Below, piece by piece: positions 1-6,719 of a stretch of DNA of 16,159 nt. Position 1 is the stretch's first letter. The number at the start of each line of letters is the position of its first letter. A model generated the notes under the pieces. That model saw nothing but the letters and a program-made list of their open reading frames with translations. It was not told where the DNA came from and did no database searches. Source of the DNA: an uncultured Eubacteriaceae bacterium. GTDB lineage: Bacteria; Bacillota; Clostridia; Eubacteriales; Eubacteriaceae. Position numbers and translations under genes: made by a program. The DNA lies in assembly GCA_947630385.1 (NCBI GenBank), contig CANRHG010000024.1, positions 1 to 16,159 on the forward strand, written 5' to 3'.

Positions 1-814
1 TGATATCCTACAGGAAGAAGCAGCAAAAAGAGGAATAGAAGTTCTTCCACTTAGTGTTAGCTTCGGGGAAGAAGAATTCTTAGACGGGGTGACTTTAAAT
101 TCAGCGGAATTCTTTAAAAAGCTTGAAAATTCTGATGAGTTTCCACATACGAGCCAGTTGACTCCGGAAAGATATAGGGAGGCTTTTAAAAAAGCTGTTG
201 AAAATAATGATGAAGTTATCTGTATCACTTTATCCAGTAAGCTTTCTGGCTCTCATTCAAACGCGCTCCTTGCTAAAAAAGAATTTGGGGATAAAGTTTC
301 AGTAATCGATAGCGAAAATGTTTCAATTGGACAACATATCTTACTTGATCTAGCCACGAGACTAAGGGATCAAAATTTTTCAAAAAACCAAATCGTACGT
401 ATTTTGGAAGACAAGAAAAAAGACATAAAAGTTTTGGCTCTTTTAGATACGCTTGAGTACTTAAAGAAAGGTGGCAGAATTTCTTCTACTGTAGCTTTCA
501 TCGGAAGCGCTCTTTCAATTAAACCGGTCATAGCGATCGAAGATGGGGAAGTAGAACTTATTGGAAAAGCCAGAGGCTCAAAAAAGGGTAATAATTTGAT
601 TCGCAAGCTCGTTGAAAAAGAAGGCGTAGATTTTGATCTTCCTTATATTTTAGGATACAGCGGACTTTCTGATGAACTGCTTCAAAAATATATAAACGAT
701 AACAAAGATTTATTTGAAGATAAAATCGATCATCTACCAAAAGTAAGTATTGGAAGTACGATTGGAACCCACGCTGGACCTGGAGCGATCGCAGTGGCTT
801 TCTTTAAAGTATAA
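1..814 (+). CDS. DegV family fatty-acid-binding protein, 5' end outside window
   Basis: The reading frame is open from the window edge (codons from base 2), so the N-terminus is missing; a GTG at 89 is internal, because residues before it (GIEVLPLSVSFGEEEFLDGV) already match the DegV N-domain. Visible family marks are TSQLTPERY, SSKLSGSHSNA, the DTLEYLKKGGRIS block followed by LSIKPVIAIEDGEVELIGKARGSKK, and the C-terminal IGTHAGPGAIAVAFF. DegV proteins bind a fatty acid in a two-domain cleft; in Gram-positive bacteria they can act as FakB, presenting exogenous fatty acids to the FakA kinase, but no fakA is seen here. The visible 270 residues fit a usual family length of about 280. Translation ends in TAA TAA. 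No terminator hairpin follows. Family assignment is firm; substrate and role are unknown. Confidence 0.93.
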   Translation, partial: DILQEEAAKRGIEVLPLSVSFGEEEFLDGVTLNSAEFFKKLENSDEFPHTSQLTPERYREAFKKAVENNDEVICITLSSKLSGSHSNALLAKKEFGDKVSVIDSENVSIGQHILLDLATRLRDQNFSKNQIVRILEDKKKDIKVLALLDTLEYLKKGGRISSTVAFIGSALSIKPVIAIEDGEVELIGKARGSKKGNNLIRKLVEKEGVDFDLPYILGYSGLSDELLQKYINDNKDLFEDKIDHLPKVSIGSTIGTHAGPGAIAVAFFKV

Positions 815-1436
815 TAAAAGTTTTCTAAATACAAAGAAACGCCCCATACTAAGCGCGCTTTCTTCGCTAAAAACTTAGCTAGAGTTCTATCTTTGATCTC
901 CGGACCCATGAGTGAAGAAGAGATAGTCTGGCTGAAAACGCTCATAGCAGAGGCATTCGTTGAAAAAACAGAGCAAACGCTTGGGGCGTTCGCTCGATAA
1001 GAATCAGATATATATTTTATCATCAACGAAGCCTTTTTTCAAGAACCGGTCAAAAAAATCTCCGAATTTCCCCCGGGAATTGTCTACACTTTTTTGAAGA
1101 TTTAATTTTAAAACGCAGGTGACGTTTTAGTTCTAACCTGACTTTTTGGGAAAACTCGTCCTTTATTAATAAACTGTCAAAGATCTTTTCATCAGAAGTG
1201 CTGTTTTCTTCCTTTCAAGGATACGGTATTTTCTGGTTATGGCTTTTTTAGGAGGATGTCCTATTTTTTTGAGGAACAAATATTCTTTTCATTATCTATG
1301 TTCAAACTTGTTATACGATTTCTAAGAAACCTTTTATGAAAAGATATAATCTGATTTTTTCATTTCAACCGCTGGGGACTCGGCTGTCAATTAAATTTGA
1401 TACAATACCATTTAAATACAATATTTAGGACAATCA
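815..1436. other. Gene-poor spacer between degV and murE-like gene
   Basis: About 620 bases with no convincing gene. Directly after the degV double stop the same frame stays open to TAA at 998-1000 without a normal start; its second half (from ATG 908) reads MSEEEIVWLKTLIAEAFVEK and looks protein-like. The opposite strand is also open here, so the coding sense is uncertain. A 7-bp inverted repeat TAAAACG/CGTTTTA lies at 1109-1115 and 1123-1129, without a T tract. From about 1180 to 1436 the sequence is AT-rich and probably carries the promoter of the next gene. No RNA family was recognised. Confidence 0.5.
1397..1406 (+). promoter_or_regulatory. Possible extended -10 promoter for the murE-like gene
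   Basis: TTTGATACAAT contains TG at 1398-1399, one base, then TACAAT (1401-1406), an extended -10 layout that can work without a good -35; none is visible. Transcription would start near 1413, giving a leader of about 24 bases. An alternative -10 TATAAT lies at 1345-1350, also without a good -35. The ribosome binding site TTAGGA (1425-1430) sits 6 bases before ATG 1437. Confidence 0.3.
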
Positions 1437-2909
1437 ATGAAATTATCCGATTTAATAAAAGACACTGATCTAGGAATGGTTCAAGGTGAAGACCGCGAAA
1501 TAACGGGGATTGAGATCAACTCAAAAAAAGTAAAACCCGGAAACCTTTTTATTGCCTATAAAGGCTTTAATATAGACAGCCATAAATATATAAAGGACGC
1601 GATTGACCGTGGCGCTGTAGCCGTATGCGTAGAAGAACTTCCGAAAGATTTACCGGACAAAGTTACTATTTTAAAGACGAATAATGCCCGGTCTCTTTTT
1701 AGCGTACTTGGGTCAAATTTTTACGGCCATCCAGCAGATGAGCTTAAGATCATAGGGCTTACGGGGACCAAGGGAAAGACTACGACTGCCGCCATGATTG
1801 CTTCGATACTGGAAGAAGCCGGTCATAAAGTTGGAACGATCGGAACTTTAGGAGCCCGCTACGACGATAAGACGGTCTCAACGGCAAACACAACGCCCAA
1901 TAGCTTAGAACTTAACCGCATTTTTCGCGACATGATAGACTCTGGTGTGGAATACGTCGTGATGGAAGCTTCTTCCCAGGGTTTTAAGTTGGACCGGACC
2001 GAAGGCTTAAGTTTTTTAGCCGGCATTTTACTTAACATCAGTCCGGACCATATTGGGGAAAACGAACACGAAAGTTTTGAAGAATACCTAAACTGCAAAC
2101 TTAAGATAACCGGGCAAAGCAAGAATCTGTTTGTTAACCGACCGGATGAGATCTGGGGTTATGTTCCAAAGGGCCAACAGGACCGGGCCATCACTTTTGG
2201 ACTAGACGATCCCGAATCCGATTACTACAGTTTAGAATACGAGACGGTTGTGGACGAAAACGGACTGGGAACTTCTTTTAAAGCCCAGGGAAAACTCGAT
2301 GAAACCTTTAACCTCGAACTTCCCGGGCGTTTTAATAACGTAAATGCGTTAGCGGCCATAGCCGTTTGTAACGAACTCGGGATTAATAAAGAAGACATCA
2401 AAGAAGGTCTAAAAAAAGTAAGGGTTGACGGACGGACCGAGCTGCTTAAAGAAGCCAGAAAAAAGGGACGCACCGTTTTTCTTGATTTTGCCCATAACCA
2501 TTTAAGCGTAGCTAAACTTTTGGAAAGCCTACGGGATTATAAGCCGGTCCGACTCGTCAATCTTTTTGGTCTTGAGTACGACGAGACAAAAGCAAGACGA
2601 TATGAGATGGGTTTTGCTTCGGGTAAAGGAGCCGACCTGTCGATTCTAACGACCGGTACGCTTGGGGACGAGTCTTTTGAAAGCGTAAATGCCGAAGTTG
2701 TCCGTGGTTTAGAAGAAAGCGGTGGTAAGTACATCGTTATCCCGGACCGAAAAGAAGCCATAAAAAAAGCGTTAGAAGAAACGAACGAAGAGGACATTCT
2801 CGTGATCATGAACCTGGCAACAGCGGACCACGGAAAATCCCTACCGGAAATAGAATTTTTAAATGAAACGATCGATGAGATAAATGAGATCCGGTCAAAA
2901 AACTCATAA
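1437..2909 (+). CDS. Divergent MurE-like Mur ligase
   Basis: A 490-residue three-domain Mur ligase. N-domain: residues 1-100 with DSRKV-like INSKKVKPGNLFIAYKG. Central ATPase: P-loop GTKGKTTT at 110-117, NTTPNSLELN (151-160), MEASSQGF (176-183), and SPDHIGENEHESFEEYLNCK (202-221), whose Lys221 corresponds to the carbamylated lysine of the family. C-domain: VDGRTEL (330-336) and LDFAHNHLSV (349-358). MurE adds the third amino acid to UDP-MurNAc-L-Ala-D-Glu in the cytoplasm. Unusually, the C-domain lacks the normal DNPR/DNPA-type specificity motif (TTGTLGDESFE stands there) and the GKGHE motif (NLATADHG instead), so the amino acid added, or even the substrate, is open. Single gene, not in a mur/dcw cluster; ATG 1437 has TTAGGA upstream. 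Family firm, exact activity uncertain. Confidence 0.85.
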   Translation: MKLSDLIKDTDLGMVQGEDREITGIEINSKKVKPGNLFIAYKGFNIDSHKYIKDAIDRGAVAVCVEELPKDLPDKVTILKTNNARSLFSVLGSNFYGHPADELKIIGLTGTKGKTTTAAMIASILEEAGHKVGTIGTLGARYDDKTVSTANTTPNSLELNRIFRDMIDSGVEYVVMEASSQGFKLDRTEGLSFLAGILLNISPDHIGENEHESFEEYLNCKLKITGQSKNLFVNRPDEIWGYVPKGQQDRAITFGLDDPESDYYSLEYETVVDENGLGTSFKAQGKLDETFNLELPGRFNNVNALAAIAVCNELGINKEDIKEGLKKVRVDGRTELLKEARKKGRTVFLDFAHNHLSVAKLLESLRDYKPVRLVNLFGLEYDETKARRYEMGFASGKGADLSILTTGTLGDESFESVNAEVVRGLEESGGKYIVIPDRKEAIKKALEETNEEDILVIMNLATADHGKSLPEIEFLNETIDEINEIRSKNS

Positions 2910-2927
2910 ATGAAAAGCATGATCTTT

Positions 2928-2962
2928 GCCGTTAGAGGCTTTTGCCTCTAACGGCTTTAATA
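2928..2962 (+). terminator. Rho-independent terminator of murE-like gene
   Basis: Perfect 12-bp stem GCCGTTAGAGGC / GCCTCTAACGGC (2928-2939 and 2944-2955) with a TTTT loop, followed by TTTAATATTTTAA. It lies between convergent genes. On the minus strand the stem is followed by AAAGATC rather than a T tract, so it probably stops mainly plus-strand transcription; the T-rich tail overlaps the last codon of the minus-strand gene. Confidence 0.9.
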
Positions 2963-2964
2963 TT

Positions 2965-4494
2965 TTAATCAACCGTTCCAAAGAGCTCGTCAAATTTTAG
3001 ACTTAGAGCTTCGGCCATATCCTCTTCACTAATATCCTCAAAATCCTCGTCTTTTTCGTCCTTTAATATTTTAATCAAATCCCGATATCCCAGGATTTTT
3101 ACTTTACGCTTTTTATTTTTACTCTTCGTTTTTAATAATTTTTCCTTAGGTTGTTTGTACATCTGATAGTAGAAGGGAAGGTGGGTTATGAATTTGTACT
3201 GATTCTCTACCATGACCAAAGCCGTTCCGGTCGGCATGGCCGCGATCTGCGAAGAAGTGATCAAAGGCTCAGCTCGTAGAAATCCATTGTATTCATTATT
3301 TTTTAGACCACAACGTCTCGACCAATCTTCTAAGGTATCCCAATTATCGGTCGAAAATCCGATCGTAATCCCAACGCAGGAGGTAATGGTTAAGGCTCTG
3401 CTTTGTCCGTAAACGTTCGTAAGCTGTGAATAACCTTGTAGAACTAACATCAAACGGATATTTCGACTTCTACCCGCAACCATTAAATTGGGGAGATTTG
3501 GAATGCTCTTTCCGACCGAACCTAGTTCTTCTAAGATGATATTGACGCGAATCGGCAGCTTTCCATCATGATCCTGCGCTACCTGAATCAGATGCTGGGT
3601 AAGTTGTGAAACCAAAATTCCGGCCAAAACATCGTAAACGTTCGTTTCATCAGGTGTTATGATAAAGATAACAAACGGGCGTTCTACATCAATATCGAGG
3701 ATATTTAAAGTATCATTGCTTAGCATTTCTAAGAGCCCCCGACTTCTACAGAAGATTTGTAAGTCATTAAAAGCGGTACTGAGGATAGAAGCTCTGGTCC
3801 GGTAAGCGGCTTGCATGTAATTAGATAAATTTCTTTTAGCTAAGGAATTTGACGGCAATAGATCGTAAAAGTCTTTACCTAAAAAATCGAATTCTTTAGT
3901 TCCGATTACTTCTTCAGTTTCTTCCATCAACTTACTTATGGTATCGAGGTTGACGCATTTGGGTGGGGCCAGATCGAAGAGAGCGTAAGTCAAACCCAGA
4001 GCATAATTAATGGATGAGTCGGTCCAAAATCTATCTGCGTAACCCGTAAAACGATAAACACTGGTCCAGAGTTCACTGAGCATTGTGCTGGCGAGATCTT
4101 TATCGTTTAAATCTTTGGACTGGTAAAGAGCGTAAGGAGCCGCAAGTGGGTTCCAACCGTCGGGGCTGTTTCTTGGGTTACGGAAGTTAAGACAAAAAAC
4201 CTGATAGTCTTCGGGAATTTTGTCCTTTTCCAAACGGTACCCTTCGCCTTTGGGATCCATCATGATCAGACTTTCTCCTTTTTGGAGGATTTCATGTAGA
4301 AACGGTAGGCTACAACACTGGCTTTTTCCTTTACCGGTATTACCAACCACACAGATGTGGGCTTCCCCATCATCTGTGTATTTTTGTCCGTTTTCTTCGT
4401 AAATGATCGGACCAGCCCCGCTTTTTGGGTCGTTGAGCCTAGGGAATTTTCTTTTGATTTCCCTTTCCGTATTCCATCGTTCGCTTCTACTCAT
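2965..4494 (-). CDS. VirD4/TraG-like (FtsK/HerA-class) ATPase, soluble coupling-protein relative
   Basis: A 509-residue P-loop ATPase of the VirD4/TraG coupling-protein class. Walker A is GNTGKGKS (51-58), followed by IMMDPKGEGYRL (77-88), the DPKGE motif of coupling proteins. The Walker B region is RVNIILEELGSV (316-327), with E in place of the usual DE pair. MVAGRSRNIRLMLVLQGYSQL (338-358) matches the sensor region, and the C-terminal ITSSQIAAMPTGTALVMVENQ matches the TraG-type end. There is no N-terminal membrane segment, unlike most conjugative T4CPs. The tail 455-490 is lysine-rich then acidic. Start ATG 4494 has AGGTGA upstream and overlaps the preceding gene by 8 bases, so it is translationally coupled. 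No relaxase, VirB4 or other transfer gene is in the window. Known relatives pump DNA or protein substrates; the job of this one is not evident. Confidence 0.85.
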   Translation of the reverse strand: MSRSERWNTEREIKRKFPRLNDPKSGAGPIIYEENGQKYTDDGEAHICVVGNTGKGKSQCCSLPFLHEILQKGESLIMMDPKGEGYRLEKDKIPEDYQVFCLNFRNPRNSPDGWNPLAAPYALYQSKDLNDKDLASTMLSELWTSVYRFTGYADRFWTDSSINYALGLTYALFDLAPPKCVNLDTISKLMEETEEVIGTKEFDFLGKDFYDLLPSNSLAKRNLSNYMQAAYRTRASILSTAFNDLQIFCRSRGLLEMLSNDTLNILDIDVERPFVIFIITPDETNVYDVLAGILVSQLTQHLIQVAQDHDGKLPIRVNIILEELGSVGKSIPNLPNLMVAGRSRNIRLMLVLQGYSQLTNVYGQSRALTITSCVGITIGFSTDNWDTLEDWSRRCGLKNNEYNGFLRAEPLITSSQIAAMPTGTALVMVENQYKFITHLPFYYQMYKQPKEKLLKTKSKNKKRKVKILGYRDLIKILKDEKDEDFEDISEEDMAEALSLKFDELFGTVD

Positions 4495-5260
4495 TTATTC
4501 TCACCTCATTTTCGCGAATGTATCTTTTGATCCTAACAGGGTTAAGTTCCGGAACAAAGCCGGAGTAATCCGCGCGGAACATTAACGCCTGTGAAAGATC
4601 CAGAGCTTCGTCGACCGTAGCGCACCCATTTAGTTTTAAGTAACCAACCAGGTTTCTTGTTACGGCTTTTTCACCTTTGATTTTAATTCCGTGGTCTTTC
4701 AGATTCTTAACGATGATGTCGGCAAAATCTTTTATGGTGTAAGCTTCGACATCGATGCGTTTTACGTTGCCGATTTCAGTCGTTAGTTTAGCCAAAAGAC
4801 GCTCTTCGTTTTTACTGGGACAATGGTGAACGAAAAAGATAACGTAGGCTGAATCGCAAACTTTTTTGGTCCGTTTTAAGAACTCGCTGACTTGAGTTTC
4901 ACAAAGATGAGCGGCTAGTTCACTGATGTCCATTCCCACGATACCGGTGTAGTCGTTTTTAAAGATAGCCGCCGAGTCGATTTCCGAAAATGCCTGAAGA
5001 AGTTGCGGAAAACTACCGTCAAAAGCCACTTCGACGTAGTCGTCCGGTCCACTGGTGAAACTCAAGACGTTATAGGCCTTAAACATGTCCGTCAGATATT
5101 CAAGGAAGGTGGTTCTTCCGGACTTCGGATCTAACGGAACGATCAAATGATCGGGGCGCATCCTGCAGCGTTGGTAGATGTAGTTTTTATCGCAGATAGA
5201 TTCTACTTCCTTTCTCAATGATATAAGCCCACAAGGTTTGGTAATATAATCAGCTCTCAT
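4487..5260 (-). CDS. P-loop/AAA-like protein between clpP-like and virD4-like genes
   Basis: I do not recognise a named family. The best start is ATG 5260: GGAGGAGG lies just upstream, and a longer reading to 5332 would run into the clpP-like gene. The 257-residue product has a P-loop-like VPLDPKSGRTT (41-51), with Arg where the Walker A lysine normally is. A hydrophobic strand SAYVIFFVHH (137-146) resembles a Walker B/sensor strand, and the C-terminal helical part includes NLVGYLKLNGCATVDEALDLS (203-223), like an AAA+ lid. It is cysteine-rich (C10, C23, C32, C120, C135, C147, C213). It starts 22 bases after the clpP-like gene and overlaps the virD4-like gene, so the three are probably co-expressed. 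It may be an adaptor or a degenerate NTPase serving one of its neighbours; that is inference. Confidence 0.65.
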   Translation of the reverse strand: MRADYITKPCGLISLRKEVESICDKNYIYQRCRMRPDHLIVPLDPKSGRTTFLEYLTDMFKAYNVLSFTSGPDDYVEVAFDGSFPQLLQAFSEIDSAAIFKNDYTGIVGMDISELAAHLCETQVSEFLKRTKKVCDSAYVIFFVHHCPSKNEERLLAKLTTEIGNVKRIDVEAYTIKDFADIIVKNLKDHGIKIKGEKAVTRNLVGYLKLNGCATVDEALDLSQALMFRADYSGFVPELNPVRIKRYIRENEVRINE

Positions 5261-5282
5261 TTCCTCCTCCTTTTTTAAACTT

Positions 5283-5873
5283 CTATACTTCTGAGATCGG
5301 ATCCCCGATTTTATCGGCGAGTCCGTACTCAAGGGCGGCTTTGGCGTCCATGATCTTGTCGCGCTCGGTGTCTTTTTTTACTTTTTCGTAGGGTTGGCCC
5401 GTCTTTTCGGAAATGATCTGGTTTAATTTTTTACGGATTTTAAGGATATGTTCGGCGTGAATTTCAATGTCGGAGGCTTTCCCACTAATGCCACCGAGTG
5501 GTTGGTGGATCAGGATTTCGGCGTTTGGTTGTACCCAACGCTTGCCCTTGGTTCCACCGGCCGTCGCGATAAAAGCTGCCATGCTTGCCGTAAGACCACA
5601 GGCCACCGTAGTGATATCACAGTCGACCGCTTCGAGGGTGTCGTAGATACTAAAACCGGCGGAAACGCTTCCGCCGCCACTTAAGATGTAAATGGTGATA
5701 TCGTCGTCGGACTCCCGGGCCAAACACCGTATGGCTGAATTAAAGAAAGCAGCCAGGTCATCGGTGATCTCTCCGGTAAGAACAAGCGTACGGTTTGAAA
5801 AATCCAGGTCTATTGGGCTTAACAAGAAATCGTGTCCGTTCAAGTTTGAAACTTTTCTGATGGTTTCGATCAT
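5283..5873 (-). CDS. ClpP-like serine protease (divergent paralog)
   Basis: A 196-residue ClpP fold, near the usual length. The catalytic triad is complete: Ser97 in GLTASMAAF, His123 in LIHQPLGG, Asp172 in ERDKIMDAKAAL. The core signature is altered: SGGGSVSAGFSIYDTL (65-80) replaces the usual SPGGS, and the N-terminus lacks the standard RIIFLG-type stretch. ClpP forms a tetradecameric cytosolic peptidase that degrades substrates unfolded by ClpX/ClpC-type AAA+ partners. Here the partner genes are not clpX or clpC but a P-loop protein and a VirD4-like ATPase in the same operon, which suggests a dedicated second ClpP. Start ATG 5873 has AAAGGAGCC upstream. No CIRCE or CtsR box is visible. Family firm; partner specificity unknown. 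Confidence 0.9.
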   Translation of the reverse strand: MIETIRKVSNLNGHDFLLSPIDLDFSNRTLVLTGEITDDLAAFFNSAIRCLARESDDDITIYILSGGGSVSAGFSIYDTLEAVDCDITTVACGLTASMAAFIATAGGTKGKRWVQPNAEILIHQPLGGISGKASDIEIHAEHILKIRKKLNQIISEKTGQPYEKVKKDTERDKIMDAKAALEYGLADKIGDPISEV

Positions 5874-6034
5874 GGTTTTAGGCTCCTTTCCAAAAATTGC
5901 GTAAACTTTCCCCAGAAAGAGACAGTTGTACAGTGAAGGTTTTAAAGAAATTTAATTGTGGTGATAATTTAAGATTAAGTTTACGAATAGTTACGTTAAC
6001 CAGGGTTTTTCACTGCTAACTTAGACTGTCTATT

Positions 6035-6063
6035 ATAATATTTATTCAACTTTCTTTAGACAA
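6035..6063 (-). promoter_or_regulatory. Promoter of the clpP-like operon
   Basis: Read on the minus strand: -35 TTGTCT (6063-6058), 17-base spacer, -10 TATTAT (6040-6035). Transcription would start near 6028, giving a leader of about 155 bases before ATG 5873. The -35 box lies beside the -10 box of the divergent tnpA promoter (6069-6074), so the two promoters crowd each other and the IS element may influence this operon. Confidence 0.5.
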
Positions 6064-6068
6064 TGACT

Positions 6069-6074
6069 TATAAT
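6069..6074 (+). promoter_or_regulatory. -10 box giving a likely leaderless tnpA transcript
   Basis: A consensus TATAAT ends 6 bases before ATG 6081. Transcription from it would begin at or beside the A of the start codon. No Shine-Dalgarno sequence is present in TTAAACC before the ATG. The -35 is weak (TTCAAC at 6045-6050 with an 18-base spacer). Confidence 0.45.
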
Positions 6075-6080
6075 TAAACC

Positions 6081-6719
6081 ATGATCAAATGGAGCGATTT
6101 AAAGAAAGAATTTTACAAATCCGGCGAAGCGGGGCAGCTGCTCGGTCTTTCGAGAAAGACGATCTTTGCCTACACAAAAAGCGGCCGTCTAAAAAGCGTC
6201 CGTACGGAAACGGGAAGACACCTGTATCCAAAAGAAGAGATCGCACGCATGCTTGATGAGATGGGGATGCTCTACGACGACAGGGACAACGAAAGAATCG
6301 ACGTGATCTATGCCCGAGTCTCATCAAATGAACAAAAGAAAAAAGGGGATCTCGAGCGACAGGTCGTAGCTATCCTCGAAAAAGCCGGCAGTTTAAATCG
6401 TCCGGTCGTGCTCAAAGAAGTAGGCAGCGGACTTAATGATAAGCGTCGCCAGTACAACCGTCTGATCGAGATGATCGAGGACGGGCAGGTCGCCAGGGTT
6501 TTTGTCCGCTTTAAGGACAGGCTGACCCGCTTCGGCTTTGAACTAATCGAAAAAATCGCCCATCTAAACGGAACGCAGATCATCGTTACAGAGGACGGAA
6601 AAGACGAAAAAGGACTTGAAGAGGAGCTTGTGGAAGACATGATGTCTTTGATCGCTTCTTTTTCAGGTAAGTTCCCCGGTCTTCGGGAGGGACTAAAAAA
6701 GGAGCTTTCGGATGATTGA
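6081..6719 (+). CDS. tnpA: IS607-family serine recombinase TnpA
   Basis: A 212-residue protein with the IS607 domain order. An N-terminal MerR-like helix-turn-helix (KSGEAGQLLGLSRKTIFAYTKSGRL, about 13-37, with GRHLYPKEEI after it) precedes the resolvase catalytic domain. The catalytic domain starts at DVIYARVSSNEQ: Arg79 and nucleophile Ser81 match R8 and S10 of gamma-delta resolvase. RFKDRLTRFGFELIE (143-157) supplies the second arginine cluster. It cuts and rejoins the element through a phosphoserine intermediate, with little target specificity known for the family. The gene ends inside tnpB (8-base overlap), so the two are translationally coupled. The start at 6081 lacks an RBS but sits right after a TATAAT box. 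Full length, no damage seen. Confidence 0.93.
   Translation: MIKWSDLKKEFYKSGEAGQLLGLSRKTIFAYTKSGRLKSVRTETGRHLYPKEEIARMLDEMGMLYDDRDNERIDVIYARVSSNEQKKKGDLERQVVAILEKAGSLNRPVVLKEVGSGLNDKRRQYNRLIEMIEDGQVARVFVRFKDRLTRFGFELIEKIAHLNGTQIIVTEDGKDEKGLEEELVEDMMSLIASFSGKFPGLREGLKKELSDD

Noticed and set aside
730..1026. 98-codon open frame on the minus strand across the degV end
   Set aside because: It overlaps the conserved degV C-terminus, has no good RBS, and its composition (rich in Ser and Ala) looks like an antisense shadow.
1109..1129. 7-bp hairpin TAAAACG/CGTTTTA as a degV terminator
   Set aside because: It is AT-rich, nearly 300 bases from the stop codon, and has no T tract.
1239..1340. 27- and 28-codon plus-strand frames around AGGAGG at 1250-1255
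   Set aside because: The AGGAGG touches the ATG of one frame and lies inside the other, so spacing is wrong for both; the peptides are not recognisable.
5261..5332. Longer N-terminus for the P-loop-like gene
   Set aside because: It would overlap the clpP-like gene by about 50 bases, whereas ATG 5260 has a strong GGAGGAGG just upstream.
5874..6080. Heat-shock control (CIRCE or CtsR box) upstream of the clpP-like gene
   Set aside because: Neither motif is present in the spacer; only ordinary promoter boxes are visible.
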